From Icerya purchasi (Eukaryota > Arthropoda > Insecta > Hemiptera > Monophlebidae): DNA of 64,000 nt. Shown here in pieces: positions 1-11,330 of the stretch. The stretch covers positions 63,804,864 to 63,868,863 of the forward strand of contig CM077115.1 in the NCBI GenBank assembly GCA_039619475.1. The letters run 5' to 3'. Position numbers and translations under genes: made by a program. Numbering within the stretch: the first letter of the stretch is position 1; the number at the start of each line of letters is the position of its first letter. The notes beneath the pieces are model-generated. The model was not told the origin of the DNA and did not search any database. It worked only from the letters and a program-made list of their open reading frames with translations.

Positions 1-200
1 GAACACCCAAGACTCGTCCCCCGTGATAACGGACGAACTCCACTGGTTTCCTTCAGCGTCAATTCGATCAATCATGTTCTGACAGATGGATCTCCGGAGC
101 TCTTTTTGCTCATTTGCGCATCCCTAGATCGTCATTTAAAATCTGCCGAATTGTTGATGTTATACTCTTTTTTTAACATTCGACAACTCACTCGACGTGT
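1..200 (-). pseudogene. mariner-like transposase fragment
   Basis: Read on the minus strand, the window edge encodes ...NQWSSSVITGDESWVF and runs off the window. The ITGDESW block is the signature around the first catalytic Asp of Tc1/mariner transposases. Upstream, after a frame change near position 120, lies STIRQILNDDLGMRK, which matches the usual mariner helix-turn-helix end ('...QIL.EDLGMRK'). The piece between these blocks that normally reads 'VCARWVP..L' is missing, and stops interrupt the frame, so this copy is dead. The catalytic half lies outside the window. Family assignment rests on motif recognition only. Confidence 0.65.
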
Positions 201-349
201 AAAAGTCTTACTTTGTTTAAACGACCACAGAGCGCGAGATATACCTGCTACCGTTGTCAAAACTGGATATACTGACTCAGAAATGTCCCATTTTTCCAAC
301 AAGATCGCGAGCACCATCACAGAGTTACCACAAGTCGCTCTATGAAACA

Positions 350-3300
350 ATTCTACGAATATTGTGACACCTCGTATGGCATGTCTTTGAGAAAAACTTA
401 AATTAAAAATCTAGATGTGTTATGCAAAATATGGCTATCAGAATAGCACTGGGCGCTTTTCGAACAAATCTTGTGGGCAGTCTCTGCTGTGAAATCGATG
501 AATGACCACCTTCACTGGGAAGGAAATTTCTTCAAGAAAAGTTTTATATTCACCTTCATACAATTCCAGGTTTACACCATACTTTTCCAGTGCCGGAGGT
601 ATCTTAGTTGATCTTTAAAGATAGGTCACAACTCCCACTATGGCAACTGAATAAAATTAACATTAATATATCTCTAATGAACGAAGTAACGCCGACAGAA
701 AAAGAACTTTTTGGTTCTTCGATACCGGGCACACGGTGGCTCTTTCTTCTAGCTGCATACTTCTTGGCATACGTGTATATATTGTTTTAGGATGTGTAGT
801 GGATATGAATTTGTTTAAGAAATTAGACGTAATTTAGTGAAAATGGAAGTTAAGTGTAATTAAATATGTATAAGATGAATATGATTATTAGCTTTAAGAT
901 GTGTACTTATGAATGAGCGATATAGGTATGTTGGGAACAGATATTGCCTTGTGGGACCCGCAAATTATTTAGCAAAAAAAAAAAAAAAGTATCAGTTTTA
1001 GAAATAACGTTAATTGTTTGTTCCTTAGCGGTACATAGTTGGTTCAAATATAGCAAGATCACTCTTATCGGTGCGTTAATTTCTGTTGGTATTCGCCCGC
1101 CGTATTGCATGCATTCTTCATTATGTTTTGACGAGTGAATTTTAGTTATTTTAAATAAGTTTATAATTAAACTTGACATAATTGTTCAATTAAAGTTAAT
1201 ATCATATGTATCATATATTCAAAGGTATAGATGATTTTAGATTATTTAAACTGGTTTAAAATTAATGGTGAAATAATTTCAATTAAGAACGAGTTGCTAA
1301 CGCGGAATAAACACGTCTCGCAATAAAATAGAAAGCACTTGGACATAAAAGTCTGTTAATTCTATTGCCTTCTCGGTATGAATCGATCAGAAACAAATCT
1401 TTAATATATAAATCAAATAATACTAAAACCGGCATCATGGACGTATTGTCTGACCTTTTGGGATTATGCTTAGAATACCGCCATATATCACTACAAAGCT
1501 TTCAAAATAAGACCATTAGACTTAATATAATCTTCTTGGTAAGCTTCCACGGATACATTTCATTGCGGCTTTAGTATGCATTATATAAAGCTAGAAATAA
1601 AACGTACTATCCAGCAGCCCATTAGTCGTTTAAAAATCCACTTTAATGCGATAATAGCCTAATTTAATTCGACAACTAAAGTTCACTAGTTAAAACTTGA
1701 ATAGATCTCCCTGAGAATGCTTGGTTATTGGTAACTCTTTACACTACTCGTTAATTTGTATTTCAGTACATCTGCTTAATAGTCTTTGTAATTTAAATTT
1801 ATAGTAATGAAAGAAAAGATTCGGTTCTTTTTTCTTCTACTCGTCTTTCATCAACATCTCTTTGCTGTCTTTTCCTTGTTCATTTATTGCGTTTTTTTCT
1901 TCTTATTTACGGAAATCATTTTAATATTGGTAAACGTATTGACAGGTTTACGTTAGAAGAAAATGTTCTGTTTTGCTTTTCATTTTTCTTTTCCTTTTCC
2001 TTTTCTTTTACACAATATAGACTAACGGTGGCTGAATGGCGTAACACCGAACAAAATAAATCAAAAAGGTCCCCGGTCAAGATTAAGCTAACAGTTCTGC
2101 TAGCCAGCTACCTTCATTATACAGTTATTGAAATGCATAGTTGTTTTTCATTGTGACAATACAATTTTAATCGAAAAATAATAAGAAGAAACGAAAACGG
2201 TCGAAATAAAAAACTGTCTTTAGTAAAATAAATCCAAGGAAGTATGTATAAATATGCTCTTTTCCATCGTGCAATTTTTTTCGACTCCCTGCCTTCATTT
2301 TTTTTTTTTTTTAAGCCAGTTACGATATCTAATATATGCAGATTTTCACAATAAAAGTTTTTAGAGGTACTCGTATTTTAAATTTAAATCGGCAAAACGG
2401 ACCGATCAGAACAGCAACATTGTAAATGTATAAATGCGAATTTACACACGCTGGTTGATCTTGTGGGAAAAAACAGCAACCTAGATAGTTCGAGAAACTT
2501 TCACGGGAACGACAGTGAATCTGTCGCGGTCTCCGTATGAAATAAACTGTGCCAGCAAGTTTCGCTGGATGGAGTTAAAGGCGATGTCTTCTTCTTAGTG
2601 AATTCCACGTCTTTCTTTTAATATGTGAACAACAAATTGGAAGTTCGGTCTTTGTCTGCAGTATCGTTACTCTTGCGACACGCACCGTGCAATTCGTTCA
2701 TCTGCTGCTAGAGAGTAAAAAAGTGAATAAACAAAGGAAGATGGATGATCAGTTTTTATTAGTTGAAAAATTAAGACCGCCAACATGCGCACTAACCCTC
2801 TATATTATTATCCCTTTCTTTTTATAGTTCCCTCTTTCAACTGATAAATGAACTGTAGCATTTTGTCAACGTCCCCGTCGGGGTATTTCTATACGAGACC
2901 GAAGTGGTACGTGATAACGGAGGAAGAAAACGAAATATATAATAAATAGCGAAGAATTTATTAACGTTGAAAAAAGAATAAAAAGAAAACGTTTGAATAA
3001 AAATCAAAATTAAATTTGTGTGAAAAGGAAGAATGCAAACACTGCAATAATACGGTAAAAGCAAAAGGGGCGGTGGCGGAAAAGGCCCAACGACGAATTG
3101 CAGAACAGAAATTTAACGAAAACCCGAATGCCGCTGGCTCTGTAAATTCAGTAGTTTTGCGAGGTTGAGGGGCGATAGATAATATTCCGGTTTTTTAAAT
3201 TAGTTGAGAACAGTAGAGCAGAGCGGCCGGCTTTTGAAGGCGGACTTATTTTTCTTTTTCTGACATCTCGAACCGCTGGACAACAATTTGTATGTTCTTT

Positions 3301-4590
3301 TTAAGTTAGCCATTTCGGTATTTTTTAAGAGCTGTCCTGACACAACATTAAATGAACCTTTTAATTTACTTTACTTACGGCAGCATCAGCGGCGAAAAAC
3401 TTCCATGTATGTTTCTGCTGGTCGTCTTTCTCGGCGTGCTGCATTTGTGTTTCGAGTGGAAACAGCGTTCCTCTTTTAGGCCTTTGCTCGATTTATCGCA
3501 TATACCAGTCCCTCGTCTAGTACTAAATTAATATTGGGCCACCTGTCTGGTCTTGTTTGCGCCGTTCGTTCTAAGCCCCTTTTTGCTTAAACTTCTGCAC
3601 AATCTGCCGCGAAATATTCTTCGATTAAAATGCAAAGCTGTTCTACGTTATTTTCATAAAGAACTAGCTCCTGCTAATGACGTTATCTATCTCTCCGCGC
3701 GCGCGCGCGAAATTTTATTTTGCCTAAAAATCATTTGCACATTTTTCGAAAAAGGAACAAAAAAACTGATAAAAGCAATTCAATTTTTCACAAGCACTGA
3801 ACATTTCTTGTGCCGCTGCTGCTTCATATGTGAAAGTTGATAACTAGTTGCTTCCAGATTTTAAATTTCGATGGCAGGACTTTCTACTAAACTTCACTAT
3901 TATTTATCTCTCCCTGGCTACACATTTTTTTTTTAATTTTAAATTTCATCTCTTTATCTCGTTATTAACGATTTTCAATAGCGACAGCTGTTTTCAATTT
4001 AGTTCGATTCGACTTTTTTCAGTATCAATTTTCACAAATTGGAATTTTACTAGCAGCACCTGAGTCCGATGGCGCAACTCGTAAAATAGAAAAAAAAAAA
4101 AAAAAAAGGGAAAGAATTACAGTTGTTTTATTAATCTTTAAAAACAAATTTGATTCTCGATCTACTTTTCAAATGTGCGAAATTTAAAGGTGCTACGTTT
4201 AAATTTCAAATCTATCTCCAGCAGCCCTTTGGATAGTCGTAAAGATGTTCTAAAAATTGAAAATTTTTCGTAATTTCCAGTATGTACAACCGATTAGTTT
4301 ATTAAGTTATTTAGCAAGTGAACCGAACAAATAGTTATGACCTCACAGAACTAAACAATGTTAGGCTTACTACTCTACAAGTAGCAAGAATTGCTGAGCA
4401 TTTGGACTGCACAGGTAATTTTAAGGAAAGAATAAAGTGTTTTCTACATTAACACAAGGCGTTGTCGGTAATGATTTGGTACAAAAATAGCATATGAAAT
4501 GCTTAATAGGATTACAGTTTTTATGGCTAAATTTATAAATCTAATTGAAAGTTATTTTTATGCAACACAAAATCACAGTTTTTATTCACT
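350..4590. other. No gene recognised; AT-rich with a GC-richer patch at about 2380-3260
   Basis: No ORF here has recognisable domain content. An A-run near 975-988 and another near 4090-4107 look like old retroposon tails. The part from about 2380 to 3260 is visibly richer in G, C and CpG than its surroundings and could hold a promoter or a short exon, but I found no convincing coding frame in it. Confidence 0.4.
3696..3709. repeat. (CG)7 dinucleotide run
   Basis: Seven consecutive CG dinucleotides in an otherwise AT-rich context. Alternating CG is the classical Z-DNA-forming sequence and is rare in an AT-rich genome. No gene is attached to it. Confidence 0.8.
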
Positions 4591-4593
4591 TTA

Positions 4594-4830
4594 TACAGGG
4601 TGCGGCAGCATAACTTCCTTTTTTTAATATGCGCCACTTTTTTTCTACTACATTTTGTTAAAGAGAAATAATAACAGAAAATCGAAATAAAACTGCAAGG
4701 GAAGAAACATAACCAATGGGATCTAGAGTATGGTTATTTCGATTTTCTGTTATTATTTCTCTTTAACAAAATTTAGTAGAAAAAAAGTGGCGCATATTAA
4801 AAAAGTGAAGTTATGCTGCCGTACCCTGTA
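4594..4830. mobile_element. Foldback MITE with Tc1/mariner-type TA duplication
   Basis: The two ends are inverted repeats: CAGGGTGCGGCAGCATAACTT at the left, and its complement with one mismatch at the right. They are flanked by TA on both sides (4594-4595 and 4829-4830). The arms are much longer than the tips: about 105 bp of each side pair almost perfectly, separated by about 30-40 bp around 4690-4730. There is no coding capacity. TA target sites and CAGGGTG tips fit a non-autonomous Tc1/mariner derivative. The near-identity of the arms suggests a fairly young insertion or selection for a hairpin. Confidence 0.85.
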
Positions 4831-4835
4831 TAATA

Positions 4836-7080
4836 ATGTCAGGATGTTGCCCCTTGTATGTGAAGCTACTTAAGAATTAATATCTCACGTAAAATTGCAT
4901 CTTGCAAAACATATCGTACACTTAAATAACTCAAAAAGTGTAAAATTTTTATCTAATAGAATGCAATATGTTTAACCTCTTAATGGGCTGAGAATTTTAG
5001 ATGTAAGCGATTAACCTACTGAGGTGTGGTGTTAAACAGATTGCATTTTAAATTTAAAAAATTCTTACATTTAAGTAATAAAAAGAAGTCATTATCTGTA
5101 CTATATCAAATTATTCGTACCCGTTTCGATCGTCAATCTCGAACATAGAACGAACTGTAGTCAGAATCGCGTTGTTTTCATGAAAACGTGATGATATTTA
5201 TTCATGCCTTCGGTGTGCATTCTGGAGACAAGAGCGTGTAAGCAGAAAAAACGAACAAAAGGAGGAGACAAATTGTCGGTGGTTTTTTATTCAAATTCGA
5301 ACAAACATTGAGAATATTAAGGAATCTATGAATGATAGATGAAGAAGAGAAAAACGGAATATAAGAAACGAAATGAAGACAGTGTTAGCAGATGAAAATG
5401 TAAAACATAACATTTCAGGGAGAGCTGTTCCACGCGTACACACGGGTTCCTGTTTTTATACACGGGAGCCCCATAATTTCTCGTCTACCACATTACCAAT
5501 GCATATGAACCCCAAAGTCAGTGGACCATCGCACTTTTACACGCACGTTAGTTTTCGCTGCGTGAATACGAAATTCAAATGTAAGTATTCAAAATTAGCC
5601 CAAGTATGATATCCCGATTCTAAAAAATATCCGACTCTGACTTCACAAGTTCACATTCATATGTAAATATACAAATTTGACTTAAATGTACACCATTCCA
5701 GTGCCAACAATTATCACAACCTCTCTACTTTGTACGAGTTGAAAAATTCAAGAGCGGGTAAATTCTATGGCTAAAGTTAACACAACTTCTCCCTTACCGG
5801 CTGCATGAGTTAAATATTCTACATCTTTTTTGTTTTAAATGAAGCCAAAGTATACTATTTCAGTATTGGAAACGAACCCAGGCCCCTATGTCCCCCCTTT
5901 CAATCGTATGAAAATGAGTTTCCAAATATAATTTAAGAATATCATTCTGCTATCAAAAATTTAATTCAAACCCGAGAAAAGTTTTTCAAAATGTTTGCAA
6001 AGTATTCGATCATTTGAAATTCGCATTATTAGACAGGATCTCGCATCAGCCGTATGCACTTCAGGTATGTTAACGATATATACGTATTGGATATTAGAAA
6101 TATCAAAGTCTGTGCGAGAATTTGACAATGTGGAAATAGGTGCACAACCACATTTCATCGTGGGGCACGTAAATTGGAGCGCAATAGCTTCCGCGCTGCC
6201 AACAAACTAAAGAACGGGGTTATCTAGTCGCGATGCGAACCAACCCGATTGGTCTACTCACGTTGATGCCATCGCTCGATGGCCGTGCTAACACGCACGA
6301 CTACATTTCGAGCTGACTATAGTCGCTTGATTTATCGATATACCAATGCAGTTCCTCCGAAACGGATACCGAGCATACGTCATCCCGATCACTACTTACA
6401 AACACACAATTATGCCCGCATACGCCAATGCAAGTCAGTCTTTTATTCGTGCGCTGACCATTCCATCAGGTAGTGGCACATATCGAGCAGCGGACACACT
6501 TTTTCGCATACGCCAACAACATCAGTTCATTGTACACACCGACTCCACTATTTATCATAAGTGTTGTGCGTAGTTTGTAATTTTATTTCCAACGATCGGA
6601 GAAGGTGAATCTTTAAAGTCTACTAAAAACATTCAAATTATGACACTTAAAATTTAAATTTTAAACGAACTTATCGAGCGATGCTTGTTTCTAGCATTTT
6701 ATTTTTACGTTTACTTTTCTCGACACTATTGCACGAATAGATCGTTATCTATCAGAGGAGCAATGGACCAGAAATCCGTGAAAAGAAACACTTCAAACTT
6801 TCAAAGATCGCTAAAAACGAAACTCGACATTTAAATACTACATTTCGAAAGAATTTACTGAGACCTGTTCCGAACTTGATCTTTCTTAAACTTTTTTCGC
6901 TTCTAAAATATTCTGATATATATATAGGTCGCTAGGATATATAGGCGGATGTAAAACGGTGTTCATTACACAATTTCCGCTTTGTTTGAGAAATTCTTAC
7001 CATGTTTTTTTGTATGTGTAGTGGTGAAATTAAGTCTAAATGTTCATCGATGAATGATGCACTTTGTTACCCTCGCCGGT
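4836..7080. other. No gene recognised; possible tRNA-like box and a GC-richer patch
   Basis: Read on the minus strand, near 5865-5885, GGGTTCGTTTCC resembles a tRNA B box, but no matching A box is clear. From about 6180 to 6570 the sequence is GC-richer than its neighbours and two overlapping plus-strand frames stay open (6279-6473 and 6346-6573). I recognise neither product. The rest is AT-rich and featureless. Confidence 0.35.
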
Positions 7081-9063
7081 AATACAACAGACCTAAATGA
7101 GAAAACGATAACCTGTAATTGTCGATTGATCTTCTACCGGTTGAAGTTGTTTACTTTCTAAACTGCGGTCAGTGGACCACCACTTCAACGTAGAATGGTA
7201 TTCCTCAAGGCTCTCCTCTAAGTGTAACACTCTTTATCCTATACATAAATGATGTGGCGGACTGCATACAGTCGCCGGTAACATCCCGATTGTTTATAGA
7301 CGACCTCAATATATCCTTAGCATCAAACTTTCCTTACAACGCCAAATCCATACTACAATCCACAATCAATAGGTTATATTCGTGGACCGAAAGTAACGGC
7401 CTTACTTTCTCCTTAAATAAAACTTCTTGTGTAAAATTCCAGAAAAGTCGTCGAGTAAACCCAAACCATGATTTTTCCCTTACCCTAAATGGACTTCCTC
7501 TTCCAGTCACATCCTCAGCTAAATTCTTGGGTCTAACATTTGACTCCCATCTGACATGGTCCCCTCATATTAAAGAAATCAAACGCAAATGTAATAAAAT
7601 CATAGCTATCCTAAAATGTTTATCACATCATAAATATAACAACAATCCAAAACTACTTCTATCTGTATACAGATCACTTATTCTAAGCAGATTAACCTAC
7701 GGCTGCCAGGTGTTCTATTCGGCTAGTAAGCAGCTCATAAAATCACTTGAATCAATCCATCACGCTGCCTTAAGGTCCATCCTTGGGGCGCATCGAACAT
7801 CTCCCACGCAGGGTGTCTGTGTGCTATCAGGAATTCCGCCATTATCCTATATATTTGACTTCTACACCTCCAGTGATCATCTATATTGGTACCAACAATA
7901 TCACTTCTCTTCGAGGAGCACTGTCATTCCTCCTCCAGCCTTTCAAAATGATCCAATACCTAATATTCTAAATTTTTTGACTGAGAAAAACATCAAATAC
8001 AATCCGGATCTCATCCTGTTCCCAAAAGAACCACCATGGGAATACCCCCCATTGATGGTAGACTTATCACTCTTTATCCACCGTACATCTAACGAGGACC
8101 AATATACAGCTCGCCAAAAAAGTATCGAAAAAATACAAACTTACACGCATGATACACACGTTTATACAGATGGAGCTAAAGCAAATGTCGCTGGCACACT
8201 GTCCACTCCCACAGCATGTGCCTACCTAATCTTAGGTGAAGCCGAAGCAGTGAGGCTACATGATGACAGCTCCGTATTAGAAGCCGAGCTATACGGCATT
8301 CTCTTTGGATTGGAAGCATGTGCGTGTTGTAAATCTGAGAACAAACAATACATAATTATCACAGATTCACTGGCCTCCCTTCAAACTATTCAGTCACTTA
8401 CTATAACCAGTTCATTAGTCTATAAAATAAGATCTACAGCACATCGCCTTACCCAAGAGGGGATACAAGTAGGCTTCTTGTGGGTGCCGGCACATGTTGG
8501 AATACCCGGAAACGAATGTGTAGACCGGGCCGCCAAGTCAATGTTGTCTGTCCCTATGCCACCCAATGTCCCACCACCAGAAATCACTCCCTTCTTCCAC
8601 AAAAATATGAAAGAACATTGGATCTCATCCTGGTCCCAACATGCAACTTTCCTAGGGAATATTAAACCAAATGTTGATCCTTGGTGGCCACCGATCCAAA
8701 TGTCCAAAAAAGAATTCTCTGCCCTTAATAGATTGAGACTGGGACACACATCGATATCTCACAACCATGTCCTCCAGGGAGCCCCTCCACCGATTTCCTG
8801 CCCATTCTGTAATGCAGCAGTGCTGCCTTCGGTGGAACACATCCTGAAACAATGTCAAAACTTAGCAAGAATCAAGGACGAACCACTACACCTTCTTTTA
8901 GATAACCGTCCAGAACAGGTTCAGACAATTCTAATCTTCCTTAACAGAAATAATTTAATAAACAAATTGTAATAAATCCGATACTCGTTGTGCCGTAATG
9001 ACCCTGGCAGTTATACATGGCCAACGAGTAGATTACACAAAAAAAAAAAAAAAAAAAAAAAAA
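7080..9063 (+). mobile_element. I-group LINE copy 1 ('LINE-B'), including 3' UTR and poly(A)
   Basis: The element contains the 7194-8972 frame and a short 3' UTR. The segment TGCCGTAATGACC (about 8990-9002) recurs in divergent form at the end of the 42.7 kb copy and in the minus-strand relics at 39.4 and 12.5 kb, so these elements share a tail type. It ends in about 26 A residues. The 5' boundary is uncertain. About 110 bp before the open frame looks like decayed RT sequence out of frame. Confidence 0.75.
7194..8972 (+). CDS. I-group non-LTR retrotransposon polyprotein, C-terminal RT plus RNase H, 5'-truncated
   Basis: The open frame begins just after an in-frame TAG at 7191-7193 with NGIPQGSPLS, which is RT motif B. 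The catalytic RT box follows, as RLFIDDLN (FIDD rather than the usual F/Y-A-D-D), then the thumb region KFLGLTFDSHLTWSPHI. A type-I RNase H domain follows, with all the expected acidic residues: YTDGAK (about residue 305 counted from 7254), EAELYG (342), ITDS (369) and the VPAHVGIPGNE...VDRAA block (410-425). The C-terminus carries a CPFC...H....C zinc-binding motif about 40 residues before the stop. The endonuclease and the N-terminal half of RT are missing, typical of 5'-truncated target-primed insertions. A long poly(A) tail follows at 9038-9063. There are no stops over 590 codons, so this copy is fairly young. It is related to the element at 42.7-44.8 kb. Confidence 0.9.
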   Translation, partial: NGIPQGSPLSVTLFILYINDVADCIQSPVTSRLFIDDLNISLASNFPYNAKSILQSTINRLYSWTESNGLTFSLNKTSCVKFQKSRRVNPNHDFSLTLNGLPLPVTSSAKFLGLTFDSHLTWSPHIKEIKRKCNKIIAILKCLSHHKYNNNPKLLLSVYRSLILSRLTYGCQVFYSASKQLIKSLESIHHAALRSILGAHRTSPTQGVCVLSGIPPLSYIFDFYTSSDHLYWYQQYHFSSRSTVIPPPAFQNDPIPNILNFLTEKNIKYNPDLILFPKEPPWEYPPLMVDLSLFIHRTSNEDQYTARQKSIEKIQTYTHDTHVYTDGAKANVAGTLSTPTACAYLILGEAEAVRLHDDSSVLEAELYGILFGLEACACCKSENKQYIIITDSLASLQTIQSLTITSSLVYKIRSTAHRLTQEGIQVGFLWVPAHVGIPGNECVDRAAKSMLSVPMPPNVPPPEITPFFHKNMKEHWISSWSQHATFLGNIKPNVDPWWPPIQMSKKEFSALNRLRLGHTSISHNHVLQGAPPPISCPFCNAAVLPSVEHILKQCQNLARIKDEPLHLLLDNRPEQVQTILIFLNRNNLINKL

Positions 9064-9420
9064 CGTACCGCTAATATTATTTGTTCTTTTGCTGTATTTA
9101 TTTTTTACGCTCTATGTTCGCGCCTCTCTCATTCACACACATAGCGGCTACTTCATTCTCCCAGAAAACATCATTCGAACTTTATACACTATCGCGCACA
9201 CTGATCTAGCAGCTTGCGATTTTTAATTGTAATCATGGAGACAACTTACTTCATTTTTTTATTTTTCTTTCTTGCTAACATGCAACATACGGATAATCAA
9301 TCAAAACTAGCATATAGTTTGCTCCCCTCCCGCTTTTTTATGCTGTCCGATCAACCTAAGTACAATTCGAATTATATATGTATATGGAAACGTTAAAAGC
9401 TTTCGCAGTGACTAACCACG

Positions 9421-9541
9421 ATGTAAATAATTTATGGACAGCTGCGATTAGAAAATAAAATGTATTTAATTCGTAAGCGTTGTATTTTTGAATTGAATAC
9501 ATTTTATTTTCTAAACGTAGTTGTCCGTAAATTATTTACAT
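9421..9541. mobile_element. Short MITE-like inverted repeat
   Basis: The left arm (ATGTAAATAATTTATGGACA..., 9421 to about 9466) and the right arm (about 9495-9541) are inverted copies with a few mismatches, separated by about 28 bp. There is no ORF. The size and structure fit a small non-autonomous DNA element. I could not define a target duplication, so the superfamily is unknown. Confidence 0.65.
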
Positions 9542-9672
9542 TATATATATGTATATTATCGCAGATGTACCGTGCGTGTTTCAGCCCTTGTTAAACACTT
9601 GTGTAAAGCTGCCTCCCTGCATACATTCCATGCAGAAGCTTACCATTATGTCATTTTTATTAATAATCTCCG

Positions 9673-11040
9673 ATTTTTTTGATTTTTTTTTTTAAATTTT
9701 TGAGCATGTCAGCTAAAGACGTTACTCAATCCAACGGTATGATAGTATTAATAATTATAAAGGAAAAATATTACAAATGGAACATACGAAAGAAGCTAAC
9801 AAAGGAATAAGCAAGGGAGACGGAAAAGAAAGCATGCTGTGAGCGCTGTAGGGCGTAGGGAGACCAAGACGCAAAAGACCGGAATATAGTATCGCACGTT
9901 CTGAAGAAATGGAAGGACATTCAAGTAAAATGTGGTTCGCATCACAAACGAGTTTGCTTCTGACGGATCAAATGGACAAAGAGGAGACTGAGTAATGGAG
10001 AAACGGAAGAACGAAGCAGGAAGCAAGCTGTGGTTTAACCGAAGTCTAAATATGGATGAAATAGTTGACCGCTTCATGTTTGGGGAAATCAAGAAACCAC
10101 GGAAAAAGAGGAGGAGAGGGTTGTATGGATAAGTAAAAGGAAGCAGGATTGGAAAAATAAGAAGGATAGAGATCAGACCAACAGTCACAGTGGCAATGAA
10201 AGGAAAGAGGAAGAAGATTTTTAGCTGGGAATTGACTAATAAAACGACCGTCTAAAGCAGCCAAACGTGCCAACGAGTCGACTAACTCGTTGCCCGAAAT
10301 TCCACAATAACTAGGATAATCTATAATAGATCAATACGGACAGAGCGGGAATGAAATAGATGCGAAATTAAGGATCGTATGTGAATCACGATAAGATCAG
10401 CGGATGGTTTAGGAAAGGGAGTAGCAGTGGCTTGTAAAACGCCTTTGGAATCAGAAGATAAGAGAACCTTGGATATATTGTTAGAGGAGGCTATAAAAAG
10501 GATTGCCTGTAAGATCGCAATAGATTCGGCTAGGAATATGGAGGAGAACGAGGGGAGTTTGAACGACTCAGAATAGCCGAAATCCGGCAAAGTAAAAGCC
10601 GCTCCAACCCCCAAAGCTGACTTTGAGTCATCTGTAAAAATTAAGGTATAAGAAGGAAAGAGCGAGGATAAAACATAGTTAAATTCGTTATGAGCAGCGG
10701 GAGAGAAGAAAAAGTAAACTGGGTGAGTTAATAAAATCTAGGAAATTATAGGTTAAATAAGGGCATTTGTTGTAAGATAGAACAAAAGGAGAGAAGGCCC
10801 TGAGACGTGAAGAAATCAAGGAAAGGATTGGGGTTTTACGAGGAGAGAAACGCCAGTTGTTGAATATAAACCAGTAGGAATTAAGCAAGTAGGAATTGGA
10901 AATATGAAGACGTTTGATCAGAAATCGTTCACCTAGATAAAGTCTTCGGATGAATAAAGGACAGGAACCAGTTTCTGCCAAAATAGCTGCAATAGGAGAA
11001 GAGTTCAAGGCACCGATACAAAGGCGGAGACACATATTAT
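9673..11040 (-). pseudogene. LINE-A copy 1: R1/I-group LINE, RNase H and C-terminal end, decayed
   Basis: Read on the minus strand, this is a pyrimidine-rich coding relic broken by stops and frameshifts. Recognisable RNase H blocks are the segment around AESIAILQAILFI, then LLSSDSKGVLQATATPF (about 10321-10614), and a decayed GISGNELVDSLARLAALDG (about 10240-10300). Upstream (10688-11035) is NNWRFSPRKTPIL, a linker also found in the copies at 19.5 and 40.5 kb. The 3' end reads ...TTAGCTGACATGCTC followed by a poly(A) tract (T-rich on the plus strand, 9673-9697). The same tail is nested in the Jockey relic at 22.9-23.07 kb. The long membrane-like ORFs here come from pyrimidine bias and are not separate genes. 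Confidence 0.75.
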
Positions 11041-11330
11041 GGATTTCGATTTATTTACTGAATCTTCTTCTCTTCGAATTTTATGGACCGCGTGAAAACA
11101 GCAAACTTTTCCTTTCTCCTTCTTCCCAGTATTGCTCCATTATATCACTGTTGTTGTCCTTTTTCTTCCTATCCTCTGTCCATTTTTGTCCTGTTCTGTT
11201 ATACTTTTGATCTTTTTAAAGCCATCGAGTTCATTTTCTTCCTAAATTCTGTTCTGTTTTCAATAGTTGATGTATCTTCATTCAGATTTTTTTTTTTTGG
11301 TATAACCACCTCGGCCTGCACTTCAATCTA
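11041..11330. other. Pyrimidine-rich stretch, no gene assigned
   Basis: The plus strand is strongly T- and C-rich and gives overlapping Leu/Phe/Ser-rich frames. This may be a remnant of another LINE-A copy on the plus strand, which has the same composition, but I found no RNase H or RT motif in it. Confidence 0.3.

Noticed and set aside
9796..10273. Hydrophobic frames that look like membrane proteins
   Set aside because: They fall in the decayed LINE-A RNase H and C-terminal region, where T/C-rich sense strands create Leu/Phe/Ser-rich frames.
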